From assembly GCA_030067055.1 (NCBI GenBank), contig JASJAL010000191.1:1-5920 (forward strand): a stretch of DNA of 5,920 nucleotides, in the 5' to 3' direction. Positions 1 to 5,920 of the stretch are shown piece after piece. The notes beneath the pieces were generated by a model. The model was not told the DNA's origin, did no database searches, and saw only the letters and a list, made by a program, of their open reading frames with translations. Source of the stretch: Kiloniellales bacterium (GTDB lineage: Bacteria > Pseudomonadota > Alphaproteobacteria > Kiloniellales > JAKSBE01). How positions within the stretch are numbered: position 1 is the first letter of the stretch; the number at the start of each line of letters is the position of its first letter. Position numbers and translations under genes: made by a program.

Positions 1-2549
1 GCGACCCCGACCTTGATCTCGGGCACCAGCTTCTTGAGCCGCTCCTCCAGCTCCGGCAGGTCCTCGATCCGGGGGCAGACGTAGAAAACCTGGCCGCCGC
101 GGAAGTGCTCGCGCAGGATCGCCTCGCGGACGATCACCGGATCGTAGGGCAGGACGAAGGTCCGCACCGCCAGGCGGTCGACTGGCGGGGTCGCGATCAG
201 GCTCATGTCGCGGACCCCGGACATGGCCAGCTGCAAGGTCCGCGGGATCGGCGTCGCGGTCAGGGTCAGGACGTGGACATCGGCGCGCAGCTGCTTCAGG
301 CGCTCCTTCTGCTTGACCCCGAAGTGCTGCTCCTCATCGACGATCAGCAGGCCCAGCCGCTTGAAGGAGATCGACTTGGCCAGCAGCGCGTGGGTGCCGA
401 TCACGATGTCCACGCTGCCGTCCTCGATCCCGGCCTTGGTCGCGGCGATCTCGGCCTGCGGCACCAGGCGCGATAGCTGGCCGATGTTCAGGGGCAGGCC
501 GGCGAAGCGCTCCTTGAAGTTGCGGCTGTGTTGTCGTGCCAAGAGGGTCGTCGGCACGACCACCGCGACCTGCAGGCCGGTCATGGCCGTGACGAAGGCG
601 GCGCGCAGGGCGATCTCGGTCTTGCCAAAGCCGACGTCGCCGCAGATAAGCCGGTCCATCGGCCGGCCGGAGGCCAGATCCTCCAGGGTGTCGGCGATGG
701 CGTCGAGCTGGTCGTCGGTCTCCGGATAGGGGAAGCGGGCGCAGAACTCCTCGTAGAGCCCCTCGGGCGGGTTCAGGACCTCGCCCTCCTTGAGCTCGCG
801 GGCGGCCGCGATCTTGATCAGCTGATCGGCGATGTCCTTGACCCGCTGCTTGACCCGCGCCTTGCGCGCCTGCCAGCCGCCGTGGCCCAGGCGGTCCAGG
901 TCGACCGCGGTCTCCTCCGAGCCGTAGCGGGACAGGACCTCGATGTTCTCGACCGGGACGAAGAGCCGGTCGCCGCCCTGGTAGATCACCTTGAGGCAGT
1001 CGTGCGGCGCGCCGCCGACGTCCAGCGCCATCAGGCCCTCGTAGCGGCCGATGCCGTGCTCGACGTGGACCACCAGATCGCTCTCCTGCAATGAGGAGAC
1101 CTCGGTCAGGAAGTTTTCGGGGCGCCGGGCCCGGCGCGCCGGGCGGGCGATGCGCTCGCCCAGGATGTCCTGCTCGGTCAGCAGGGTGGCGTCCTCGGCG
1201 CGGAAGCCGCGCTCGACGCCCAGGGTGACCAGGGCGACGCTCTCGGGTGCTAGGGCCGCAGCTTCGGCCCAGCTGCCGACCGTCTCCAGGCCGGCCAGGC
1301 CGTGCTCTCGGAGCAGGGTGCCCAGGCGGTCGCGGGAGCCGTCGCTGAAGCCCCCGACCAGCACCCGCCGGCCCTTGCCCTGCTCGGCCCCGACATAGGC
1401 ACGGACCGCATCGTACAGCCCCTCGCCGCCCTTGGTCCGGGCCTCGGCGAAATCCTGGCCCGAGCGGCCTCCAGCGCTGACCACGCCCTCGGCTTCCGGC
1501 GGCGCGGCGAAGGGCGAAAGCTGGCCGACCGCCCGGCCCTCCAGGCCCCGGCCCCAGTCCTCGGCCGAGAGATAGAGCCGCTCCGCCGGCAGGGGGTGAT
1601 AGCCGCCTTCGCTCCCCGCCTCGCGGGTCATCTGCCGGGCCTCGTAGAAATCGGCAATGGTCTCCAGACGGGCGCCGCGAACCTCCTCGGCCTGGTGGTC
1701 CAGCAGGATCGGCGCGCCGCCGACCAGGTCGAAGAGCGTCTCCATCTCTTCGTAGAACAGCGGCAGCCAGTGCTCCTGCCCGGCGTAGCTGCGCCCGGCG
1801 CTGACCGCCTCGTAAAGCGGGTCGCCGTCCTTGGAGGTCCCGAAGTACTCGCGGTAGCCGGTGCGGAAGCGGGCGATGCTGGCGTCGTCGAGGATGATCT
1901 CCGAGACCGGCTTGAGGACCGCCTCGCCGCGGCTGCCGCTGCTGCGCTGGGACAGGGGGTCGAAAGCGCGGATGCTCTCGATCTCGTCGCCGAAGAAGTC
2001 CAGCCGCAGGGGCGTGGGATCGCCGGGCGCGAAGACGTCGACCAAGCCGCCGCGCAGGGCGTACTCCCCGGCCTCGCCGACCGTCTCGACCCTGAGGTAG
2101 CCGTTGTCCACCAGGAAGGCGACCAGGGCGTCCGGCGAGACCGCCGCGCCGGGAGAGAGACGCAGCAGGCGGCCTTCGAAGGCCTGGCGCGGCGGGATCC
2201 GCTGCAGCGCCGCGTTGACCGTGGTCAGCACGACCCTTGGGGTCTCCGTACCATTTTCAGCCATCAGTCGGGTCATCGCGTCCAGGCGCTGGGCCACGAT
2301 GTCGCGGTGCGGCCCGACCCTGTCGTAGGGCAGGCAATCCCAGGCCGGGAAGCGGATCACCTCCAGCTCGGGCGCGAAGAAAGCCAGCAGCTCGGCCAGG
2401 CGCGCCAGGCGGGCGTCGTCCCGCGCGATCAGCATCACCCTGCCCTGCTCCCGCGCGGTGGCGGCAAGCAGGCGGGCGTCCTGGCCCTCGGGCGCGTCCG
2501 CGACGAGGAGGCGCCCGGGCCCGGAGAAGACGTTACCGGCCGGAGTCAA
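1..2549 (-). CDS. mfd: Transcription-repair coupling factor Mfd, N-terminal ~849 codons (cut by the window edge)
   Basis: Mfd is a cytoplasmic ATP-driven DNA translocase that removes RNA polymerase stalled at lesions and recruits UvrA for nucleotide excision repair. The minus strand reads without interruption from a TTG at 2549 to the left edge. Seen, in order: a UvrB-like N-terminal module (FPAWDCLPYDR near residue 70, EHWLPLFYEE near 255); the RNA-polymerase-interacting region (DLVVHVEHGIGRYEG, about 490-505); Walker A GDVGFGKTE at 615-641 with lysine 643; GTHALL; DEEQ at 327-338 (Asp738); TATPIPRT at 237-260 (from residue 764); and VFYVCPRIEDLPELEE near the cut end. Family members run about 1,150 residues, so roughly 300 C-terminal residues are missing, including the rest of the second translocase lobe and the autoinhibitory C-terminal domain. 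TTG is chosen because it gives a family-like N-terminus; the next in-frame starts are Val38/Met39, inside conserved sequence. It overlaps the end of sdhE by 17 bases and has no strong Shine-Dalgarno, which suggests translational coupling. Family identity is near certain; the exact start is less so. Confidence 0.96.
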   Translation of the reverse strand, partial: MTPAGNVFSGPGRLLVADAPEGQDARLLAATAREQGRVMLIARDDARLARLAELLAFFAPELEVIRFPAWDCLPYDRVGPHRDIVAQRLDAMTRLMAENGTETPRVVLTTVNAALQRIPPRQAFEGRLLRLSPGAAVSPDALVAFLVDNGYLRVETVGEAGEYALRGGLVDVFAPGDPTPLRLDFFGDEIESIRAFDPLSQRSSGSRGEAVLKPVSEIILDDASIARFRTGYREYFGTSKDGDPLYEAVSAGRSYAGQEHWLPLFYEEMETLFDLVGGAPILLDHQAEEVRGARLETIADFYEARQMTREAGSEGGYHPLPAERLYLSAEDWGRGLEGRAVGQLSPFAAPPEAEGVVSAGGRSGQDFAEARTKGGEGLYDAVRAYVGAEQGKGRRVLVGGFSDGSRDRLGTLLREHGLAGLETVGSWAEAAALAPESVALVTLGVERGFRAEDATLLTEQDILGERIARPARRARRPENFLTEVSSLQESDLVVHVEHGIGRYEGLMALDVGGAPHDCLKVIYQGGDRLFVPVENIEVLSRYGSEETAVDLDRLGHGGWQARKARVKQRVKDIADQLIKIAAARELKEGEVLNPPEGLYEEFCARFPYPETDDQLDAIADTLEDLASGRPMDRLICGDVGFGKTEIALRAAFVTAMTGLQVAVVVPTTLLARQHSRNFKERFAGLPLNIGQLSRLVPQAEIAATKAGIEDGSVDIVIGTHALLAKSISFKRLGLLIVDEEQHFGVKQKERLKQLRADVHVLTLTATPIPRTLQLAMSGVRDMSLIATPPVDRLAVRTFVLPYDPVIVREAILREHFRGGQVFYVCPRIEDLPELEERLKKLVPEIKVGV

Positions 2550-2820
2550 GGTTCGCCGCTGCGTGATCGAAGTTGAGGAGGAGTTGCATGACGGGGCTGT
2601 CGGCCTCGGCCGGCAGGGGTTCGCGGCCGCTGATCCAGCCCATGAGGTCGGGGTCGGGCAGCTCGAGGATAGCCTCGTAGAGGTCGAGCTGGTCCGAGTC
2701 GAAGCCTTCGAGGTGGGCGTCCGCAAAGCGGCCCATCAGAAGGTCGTTCTCCTTGGTGCCGCGGTGCCAGCTTCGAAAGCGCAGGCGCTTGCGACGGGTT
2801 TCCAGGTTTTCTGGTGTCAT
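2533..2820 (-). CDS. sdhE: Succinate dehydrogenase flavinylation/assembly factor SdhE (DUF339, SDHAF2/Sdh5 family)
   Basis: The 95-residue product is a full-length member of the SdhE/YgfY/Sdh5 family. This small soluble protein helps attach FAD covalently to the flavoprotein subunit of succinate dehydrogenase (SdhA) and, in some bacteria, fumarate reductase. The diagnostic stretch is RSWHRGTKENDLLMGRFAD; the conserved RGxxE motif is Arg20-Gly21-Thr-Lys-Glu24. The downstream helices carry DLYEAILELPDPDLMGWI, also family-typical. The basic N-terminus (ETRRKRLRFRSW) matches other alphaproteobacterial members, which supports the ATG at 2820. AAGGA lies directly against that ATG, closer than usual, so initiation may not depend on a normally spaced Shine-Dalgarno. 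No sdh genes are present in the window. The gene is first in a probable sdhE-mfd operon, with mfd starting inside its last codons, and a candidate promoter lies about 40-70 bases upstream. Length, motif and neighbourhood agree, so confidence is high. Confidence 0.95.
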   Translation of the reverse strand: MTPENLETRRKRLRFRSWHRGTKENDLLMGRFADAHLEGFDSDQLDLYEAILELPDPDLMGWISGREPLPAEADSPVMQLLLNFDHAAANLDSGR

Positions 2821-2860
2821 TCCTTGCTTCGCGGACTGAGGCCTTGTCGATCTCGGCTAG

Positions 2861-2889
2861 GATATAGAAGCTTTACCCCGGCTTGTCAG
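2861..2889 (-). promoter_or_regulatory. Candidate sigma70-type promoter for sdhE-mfd
   Basis: On the minus strand a -35-like CTGACA (2884-2889, five of six matches to TTGACA) is followed by a 17-base spacer and a -10-like TATATC (2861-2866, four of six matches to TATAAT). This is an AT-richer island in GC-rich DNA, correctly oriented. Transcription would start near 2853, giving a leader of about 33 bases before the sdhE ATG. The assignment is by consensus match only. Confidence 0.5.
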
Positions 2890-2946
2890 CGACCCTGAGA
2901 TCCGCTGCAGCTGAAATGTTCGAGACCCGCGACCGAGGTCCGAGCG

Positions 2947-2973
2947 CTCGCCATTGGACAGGCTCAGGACGAG
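2947..2973 (+). repeat. Degenerate copy of a short palindromic intergenic repeat
   Basis: This 27-base stretch contains GACAGGCTCAGG (2957-2968) followed by ACGAG. It is the reverse complement of the element at 3003-3031 over 15 of 17 bases, including a perfect 12-base core. Its left half (CTCGCCATTG) no longer pairs well with the right half, so it looks like a decayed unit facing the intact copy. The cores are separated by 40 bases (2969-3008) and could together fold into one long hairpin in the sdhE-recG intergenic region. Confidence 0.6.
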
Positions 2974-3002
2974 GCCAAGGGTCTGGCCGGCAACTCGCCG
3001 CT

Positions 3003-3031
3003 CCTCACCCTGAGCCTGTCGAAGGGTGAGG
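3003..3031 (-). repeat. Intact palindromic repeat unit with a 9-bp stem and 11-base loop
   Basis: CCTCACCCT (3003-3011) pairs perfectly with AGGGTGAGG (3023-3031) around the loop GAGCCTGTCGA. On the minus strand the element reads through TTCGACAGGCTCAGGGTGAG. From general knowledge, units of the type 'CTTCGACAGGCTCAG' flanked by complementary arms recur between genes in many proteobacterial genomes. When wrongly translated they give peptides such as PFDRLRVR, as this one does. It lies 37 bases upstream of the recG start, so it would be in or near the recG leader. Any role in recG expression is inference. There is no T-run, so it is not a standard terminator. Confidence 0.75.
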
Positions 3032-3068
3032 GCCGCAAGCTCGGTTGCAGAAGAGAGTGACCTGACCC

Positions 3069-5150
3069 GTGCGCCCGGAAGTCCTCTACCCGCTCTTCGC
3101 CCCGGTCACCAGCCTGCCGGGCGTCGGGCCGCGCCTGGCCAAGCTCTTCGAGCAGCTCGCCGGGCCGCACGTCCTCGACCTCTGCTGGCACCTGCCGAGC
3201 GCCCTGATCGACCGCCGCTACGCCCCAAAGGTCGCCGCCGCCGAGCCCGGTCGCATCGCTACCCTGACCGTGACCGTCGGCCAGCATCGGGTGCCCCACA
3301 ATCCGCGCCAGCCCTACCGGGTCACCTGCCGGGACGAGACCGCCAGCCTGGACCTGGTGTTCTTCCACGCCAAGGCGGACTACCTGCAGAAGATCCTGCC
3401 CGAGGGCGAGACCCTGGTGATCTCGGGCAAGGTCGAGGTCTTCCACGACCGCCTGCAGATCGCCCACCCCGATCACATCACCAAGCCCGAGGAGCGCGGC
3501 AGCCTGCCCAAGGTCGAGCCGGTCTATCCCCTGACCGCGGGCCTCAGCCTCAAGACCGTCGGCAAGGCGGTGCGGGCCGCCCTGGCCGAGGCGCCCGAGC
3601 TGCCGGAATGGCTCGACACCGCCTACCGGGAGCGCCAGGGCTGGCCGGCCTGGCGGGAGGCCCTGCGCCGGGCCCACGCCCTGGAGGACGAGCGCGACCT
3701 CGTGCCCGAGGCCCCCGCCCGCGCCCGCCTGGCCTACGACGAGCTGCTGGCCAACCAGCTCGCCCTGGCGGTGGTCCGGGCCCGCCAGCGGCGCCAGCGC
3801 GGCACCCCGGTTGTCGGCGACGGCCGCCTGCGCGACAAGGTGATCGCCGCCCTGCCCTACGACCTCACCGGGTCCCAGCGGACCGCGCTGCAGGAGGTCG
3901 ACGCCGACCTGGCGGCGCCGGTCCGGATGCTGCGCCTCCTCCAGGGCGACGTCGGCAGTGGCAAGACCATCGTCGCCCTGCTCGCCATTGTGGCGGCGGT
4001 CGAGGCCGACTACCAGGCGGTCCTCATGGCGCCGACCGAGATCCTGGCCCGCCAGCACCACGCCACCATCGCGCCCCTGGCCGAGGCGGCCGGGCTTGAG
4101 GTCTCACTGCTGACCGGCCGGGACAAGGGCAAGGCGCGGGAGGCGATCCTGGCCCGCCTGGCCGAGGGCTCGGTGCAGGTCGCGGTCGGCACCCACGCCC
4201 TCTTCCAGGACGACGTCGGCTTCAAGAACCTCGGCTTCGCGGTGATCGACGAGCAGCACCGCTTCGGCGTTCACCAGCGCATGCTGCTGGCCGAGAAGGG
4301 CCGCAACGTCGACGTCCTGGTCATGACCGCGACCCCGATCCCGCGCACCCTGATGCTGACCGCCTACGGCGACATGGATGTCTCGCGCCTGACCGAGAAG
4401 CCGGCCGGCCGCCAGCCGATCGACACCCGGGCCCTGCACCTGGAACGCCTCTCCGAGGTCGAGGATGCCGTCGCCCGGGCCCTCGACAAGGGCACCAAGG
4501 TCTACTGGGTCTGCCCCCTGGTCGAGGAGTCCGAGGCCGTCGACCTGGCCGCCGCCGAGGACCGCTTCGCCGCCCTGCAGCGCCGCTTCAGCACCCGCGC
4601 CGGCCTGGTTCACGGCCGCATGAAGGGGGCCGAGCGCGACCAGGTCATGGAGGCCTTCAAGTCCGGCGACCTTGACCTCTTGGTCGCGACCACGGTCATC
4701 GAGGTCGGGGTCGACGTGCCCGAGGCGACCGTCATGGTGATCGAGCACGCCGAGCGCTTCGGCCTGGCCCAGCTGCACCAGCTGCGCGGCCGCATCGGCC
4801 GTGGCGCGGCGCGCTCGACCTGCCTGCTGCTCTACCAGGCGCCCCTGGGCGAGGTCGCCCGCGCCCGCATCGAGATCCTGCGCGAGACCGACGACGGCTT
4901 CCGGATCGCCGAGGAGGACCTGCGCCTGCGCGGCGCCGGCGAATTGCTCGGCACCCGCCAGAGTGGCCTGCCCCAGTTCCGCCTCGCCGACCTGGAGGCC
5001 CACGCCGAGCTCCTCGCCGCCGCCCGCGACGACGCCACCCTGATCCTGGAGCGCGATCCCGAGCTCAAGGGTGACCGCGGCCAGGCGCTCAGGACGCTGC
5101 TGTATCTCTTCGAGCGGGACGCGGCGGTGCGGTATTTGCGGTCTGGGTAA
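3069..5150 (+). CDS. recG: ATP-dependent DNA helicase RecG, complete
   Basis: RecG is a cytoplasmic SF2 double-stranded DNA translocase that regresses stalled replication forks and migrates branched DNA (Holliday junctions, D-loops, R-loops). The 693-residue product matches the family's usual length. Seen, in order: an N-terminal LPGVGPRLAKLFEQL helix-hairpin-helix-like segment (about 15-29); the OB-fold wedge that splits junctions (about 60-135); Walker A GDVGSGKT (293-300, Lys299); APTEILARQH; GTHALF; DEQH (394-397); TATPIPRT (420-427); ATTVIEVGVDVPEA; QLRGRIGRG (571-579, motif VI with arginine fingers); and the C-terminal DLRLRGAGELLGTRQSG, family-typical and including the translocation region. 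The GTG start is well fixed. An in-frame TGA at 3063-3065 lies one codon upstream, and MRPEVLYPLFAPVTSLPGVG is the usual alphaproteobacterial N-terminus. The Shine-Dalgarno is only a modest AGAGAG about 12 bases upstream. The gene runs divergently from sdhE-mfd. No promoter was recognised. All catalytic motifs are intact. Confidence 0.98.
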   Translation: MRPEVLYPLFAPVTSLPGVGPRLAKLFEQLAGPHVLDLCWHLPSALIDRRYAPKVAAAEPGRIATLTVTVGQHRVPHNPRQPYRVTCRDETASLDLVFFHAKADYLQKILPEGETLVISGKVEVFHDRLQIAHPDHITKPEERGSLPKVEPVYPLTAGLSLKTVGKAVRAALAEAPELPEWLDTAYRERQGWPAWREALRRAHALEDERDLVPEAPARARLAYDELLANQLALAVVRARQRRQRGTPVVGDGRLRDKVIAALPYDLTGSQRTALQEVDADLAAPVRMLRLLQGDVGSGKTIVALLAIVAAVEADYQAVLMAPTEILARQHHATIAPLAEAAGLEVSLLTGRDKGKAREAILARLAEGSVQVAVGTHALFQDDVGFKNLGFAVIDEQHRFGVHQRMLLAEKGRNVDVLVMTATPIPRTLMLTAYGDMDVSRLTEKPAGRQPIDTRALHLERLSEVEDAVARALDKGTKVYWVCPLVEESEAVDLAAAEDRFAALQRRFSTRAGLVHGRMKGAERDQVMEAFKSGDLDLLVATTVIEVGVDVPEATVMVIEHAERFGLAQLHQLRGRIGRGAARSTCLLLYQAPLGEVARARIEILRETDDGFRIAEEDLRLRGAGELLGTRQSGLPQFRLADLEAHAELLAAARDDATLILERDPELKGDRGQALRTLLYLFERDAAVRYLRSG

Positions 5151-5295
5151 GTTGGAAACCCGCTTGGCTGGTAAGCCCTGGCCGCGCGCAGACTGGAAAT
5201 TCAATGCTGCCTGGTAGTAGCCTCGCGAGCGAAGCGTAGCCAAGCCTTGCGCACGCTCTGCGTGTCCATCGCTTCGACCTTTGCAGGGGCCAAAC
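5151..5295 (+). other. Intergenic spacer between recG and the lipoprotein gene, no clear signal
   Basis: These 145 bases hold no plausible gene. I see no strong terminator with a T-run after recG and no convincing -35/-10 pair. Small structures are present: CACGC-TCT-GCGTG at 5252-5264 (five-pair stem, three-base loop) and two copies of GTAGCC nineteen bases apart, flanking CTCGCGAG. GC content falls here and stays lower through the next gene. Confidence 0.5.
5285..5289 (+). promoter_or_regulatory. Ribosome binding site that decides the lipoprotein start
   Basis: AGGGG sits six bases before the ATG at 5296, a normal spacing. The site lies inside the alternative frame opened by TTG at 5281, which argues for the ATG as the true start. 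Confidence 0.65.
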
Positions 5296-5694
5296 ATGCA
5301 GATAGCAGGCCAAAGACGAACGACGGCTCTACTAGTAGCCCTTGGGCTCCTGGGCGGCCTTGCCTCCTGCGGTACTGCCCGCATCGGAGCCTGGAGTTCC
5401 GCGCAGGACCACTTTGCTGACGAAGAGTATAGGGAGGCTATCGCGGAATCGGAAAAGCTGCTTCGCTACGGGACCGCGTCTCCAGAGGAGCGCGCCAGCG
5501 TCTATCTGCTTCAGGCAAGAAGCCATGAAAAGCTCGGAGAGACCAACGAAGCTGTGGGCCTCTACAAATATGTCTACGATACCTTCCCGGACACGCCGCA
5601 GAGCTACCAGGCCAAGGAGGCAATCGCTGCATTTGAGCGGAAACAAGCCGCCAGCCCGCCGCCGCTCTCCAGCGAAGATGAACCCGAGGAGTAG
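5296..5694 (+). CDS. Small TPR-like lipoprotein of unknown specific function
   Basis: The 132-residue product begins with a lipoprotein signal peptide: basic QRR at 6-8, a hydrophobic core TALLVALGLLGGL (10-22) and the lipobox LASC, with Cys25 as the predicted lipidated residue after signal peptidase II cleavage. Glycine, not aspartate, follows the cysteine, consistent with outer-membrane sorting in Gram-negative cells. Residues about 34-110 form paired amphipathic helices resembling TPRs: AQDHFADEEYREAIAESEKLL, then VYLLQARSHEKLGETNEAVGLYKYVYDTFPDTP. These recall the tetratricopeptide folds of BamD and CpoB/YbgF. The protein is much shorter than either, so I do not assign those names. The tail is proline- and acid-rich (SPPPLSSEDEPEE), probably disordered. 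Codon use is less GC-biased than in recG, with ATA, AGA, AGG and CTA-CTA-GTA appearing early. The neighbours give no functional clue. A periplasm-facing scaffold or envelope-complex accessory is an inference only. Confidence 0.82.
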   Translation: MQIAGQRRTTALLVALGLLGGLASCGTARIGAWSSAQDHFADEEYREAIAESEKLLRYGTASPEERASVYLLQARSHEKLGETNEAVGLYKYVYDTFPDTPQSYQAKEAIAAFERKQAASPPPLSSEDEPEE

Positions 5695-5760
5695 CAGCGG
5701 TTTTCCTGATCGAAGCCGCCCGCAGCGGTCAGGTCATCAGCAGCAGGAAGAGATAGCGGG

Positions 5761-5920
5761 ATGAACCAGGATCAGGAAAAGACGATCCGCATCGCGCGGC
5801 AGATCTTCGAGGCGAACCGAGCGCGAGAGCGGTTCCGGCCGTTGCGCGGCGAGGATGCGCCGGAGTCGCTGGAAGAGGCCTACTTGATCCAGGACGAGGT
5901 CCATCGGCTCTTCGAGACCG
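5761..5920 (+). CDS. Probable 2-keto-4-pentenoate hydratase / fumarylacetoacetate hydrolase-family enzyme, N-terminal 53 codons (cut by the window edge)
   Basis: An open frame begins with ATG at 5761 and runs off the right edge. The N-terminus contains RIARQIFEANRARERFRPL, then PESLEEAYLIQDEVHRLFE. A helix with a basic RxxxRFxPL-type stretch followed by a 'L-EAY-IQD-VH-L' segment resembles the N-terminal region of MhpD-like hydratases and decarboxylases. These hydrate 2-oxopent-4-enoate-type compounds, or decarboxylate related oxalocrotonates, in aromatic catabolism. The metal-binding and catalytic residues of the fold lie later and are not visible, so activity and substrate cannot be assigned. 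AGGA at 5745-5748 is a possible ribosome binding site, though its 12-base spacing is long. The 66-base gap after the lipoprotein gene, with the same strand, allows co-transcription but does not prove it. The family call rests on recognition of a short segment. Confidence 0.6.
   Translation, partial: MNQDQEKTIRIARQIFEANRARERFRPLRGEDAPESLEEAYLIQDEVHRLFET

Noticed and set aside
1302..2576. A 424-codon plus-strand open frame opposite mfd
   Set aside because: The minus strand carries a continuous, motif-complete Mfd. The plus-strand product is a low-complexity A/G/R/P/Q-rich shadow typical of high-GC antisense frames.
2964..4061. A 365-codon minus-strand open frame covering the 5' half of recG and the palindromic repeat
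   Set aside because: It is antisense to recG, and the repeat-derived PFDRLRVR peptide near its start end is a known kind of artefact from translating intergenic palindromes. It starts inside recG and ends in the intergenic region in a way no real gene here explains.
3026..4099. A 357-codon plus-strand frame overlapping recG in another phase
   Set aside because: It is extremely rich in R, P, G and A with no motif, while the recG phase gives a fully conserved protein.
5252..5264. Small hairpin CACGC-TCT-GCGTG as a recG terminator
   Set aside because: It has only five base pairs, no following T-run, and lies about 100 bases past the stop codon. It is not distinguishable from chance.
5281..5295. 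TTG at 5281 as the lipoprotein start
   Set aside because: The ATG at 5296 has a well-placed AGGGG and gives a normal signal peptide. Starting at TTG would put the ribosome binding site inside the coding region.
4104..5384. A 426-codon minus-strand open frame opposite recG, running into the lipoprotein gene
   Set aside because: It lies opposite an intact recG with all helicase motifs. Its composition (G, A, L, D, Q, V) is that of a codon-bias shadow, and it has no recognisable domain.
5705..5733. Possible stem (CCTGA and CCGC on the left, GCGGTCAGG on the right) between the lipoprotein and hydratase genes
   Set aside because: The pairing needs a six-base bulge and has no U-tract. It is too weak to call a terminator or attenuator.
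1..5920. A new defence system, CRISPR array, mobile element or RNA gene
   Set aside because: I looked on both strands for tandem repeats with spacers, transposase-like frames, terminal inverted repeats, and tRNA- or rRNA-like segments, and saw none. The gene content is mainly housekeeping.

Overview
This 5,920-base window is GC-rich (about 70-75% in the large genes) chromosomal DNA, most likely from an alphaproteobacterium. This rests on composition, on the alphaproteobacterial look of the Mfd, RecG and SdhE sequences, and on the mfd-sdhE-recG neighbourhood, which I recall as common in that class. A Rhodospirillales-like member would fit, but the genus cannot be read from the window.

Layout. 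Positions 1-2549 (minus strand) hold the first ~849 codons of mfd, the transcription-repair coupling factor; its C-terminus lies beyond the left edge. Overlapping its start is sdhE (2533-2820, minus), a small succinate dehydrogenase flavinylation factor. The two probably form one operon read leftward from a sigma70-like promoter at about 2861-2889. A 248-base divergent intergenic region (2821-3068) follows. It carries that promoter and two oppositely oriented copies of a short palindromic repeat. recG (3069-5150, plus), the branch-migrating DNA helicase, is complete. After a 145-base spacer with no clear signal comes a small lipoprotein gene with TPR-like helices (5296-5694, plus). The first 53 codons of a probable 2-keto-4-pentenoate hydratase/fumarylacetoacetate hydrolase-family enzyme (5761 to the right edge, plus) close the window.

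Function. mfd and recG encode related SF2 double-stranded DNA translocases that act on stalled RNA polymerase and stalled replication forks, and here they flank sdhE back to back. The lipoprotein and the hydratase have no evident link to them. The lipoprotein gene is visibly less GC-rich and less codon-biased than its left neighbours.

I found no RNA gene, CRISPR array, insertion sequence or convincing new multi-gene system. The least ordinary items are the inverted pair of palindromic repeats, the TTG start of mfd inside sdhE, and the composition change after recG. Numerous long open frames opposite or out of phase with mfd and recG are GC-driven shadows.
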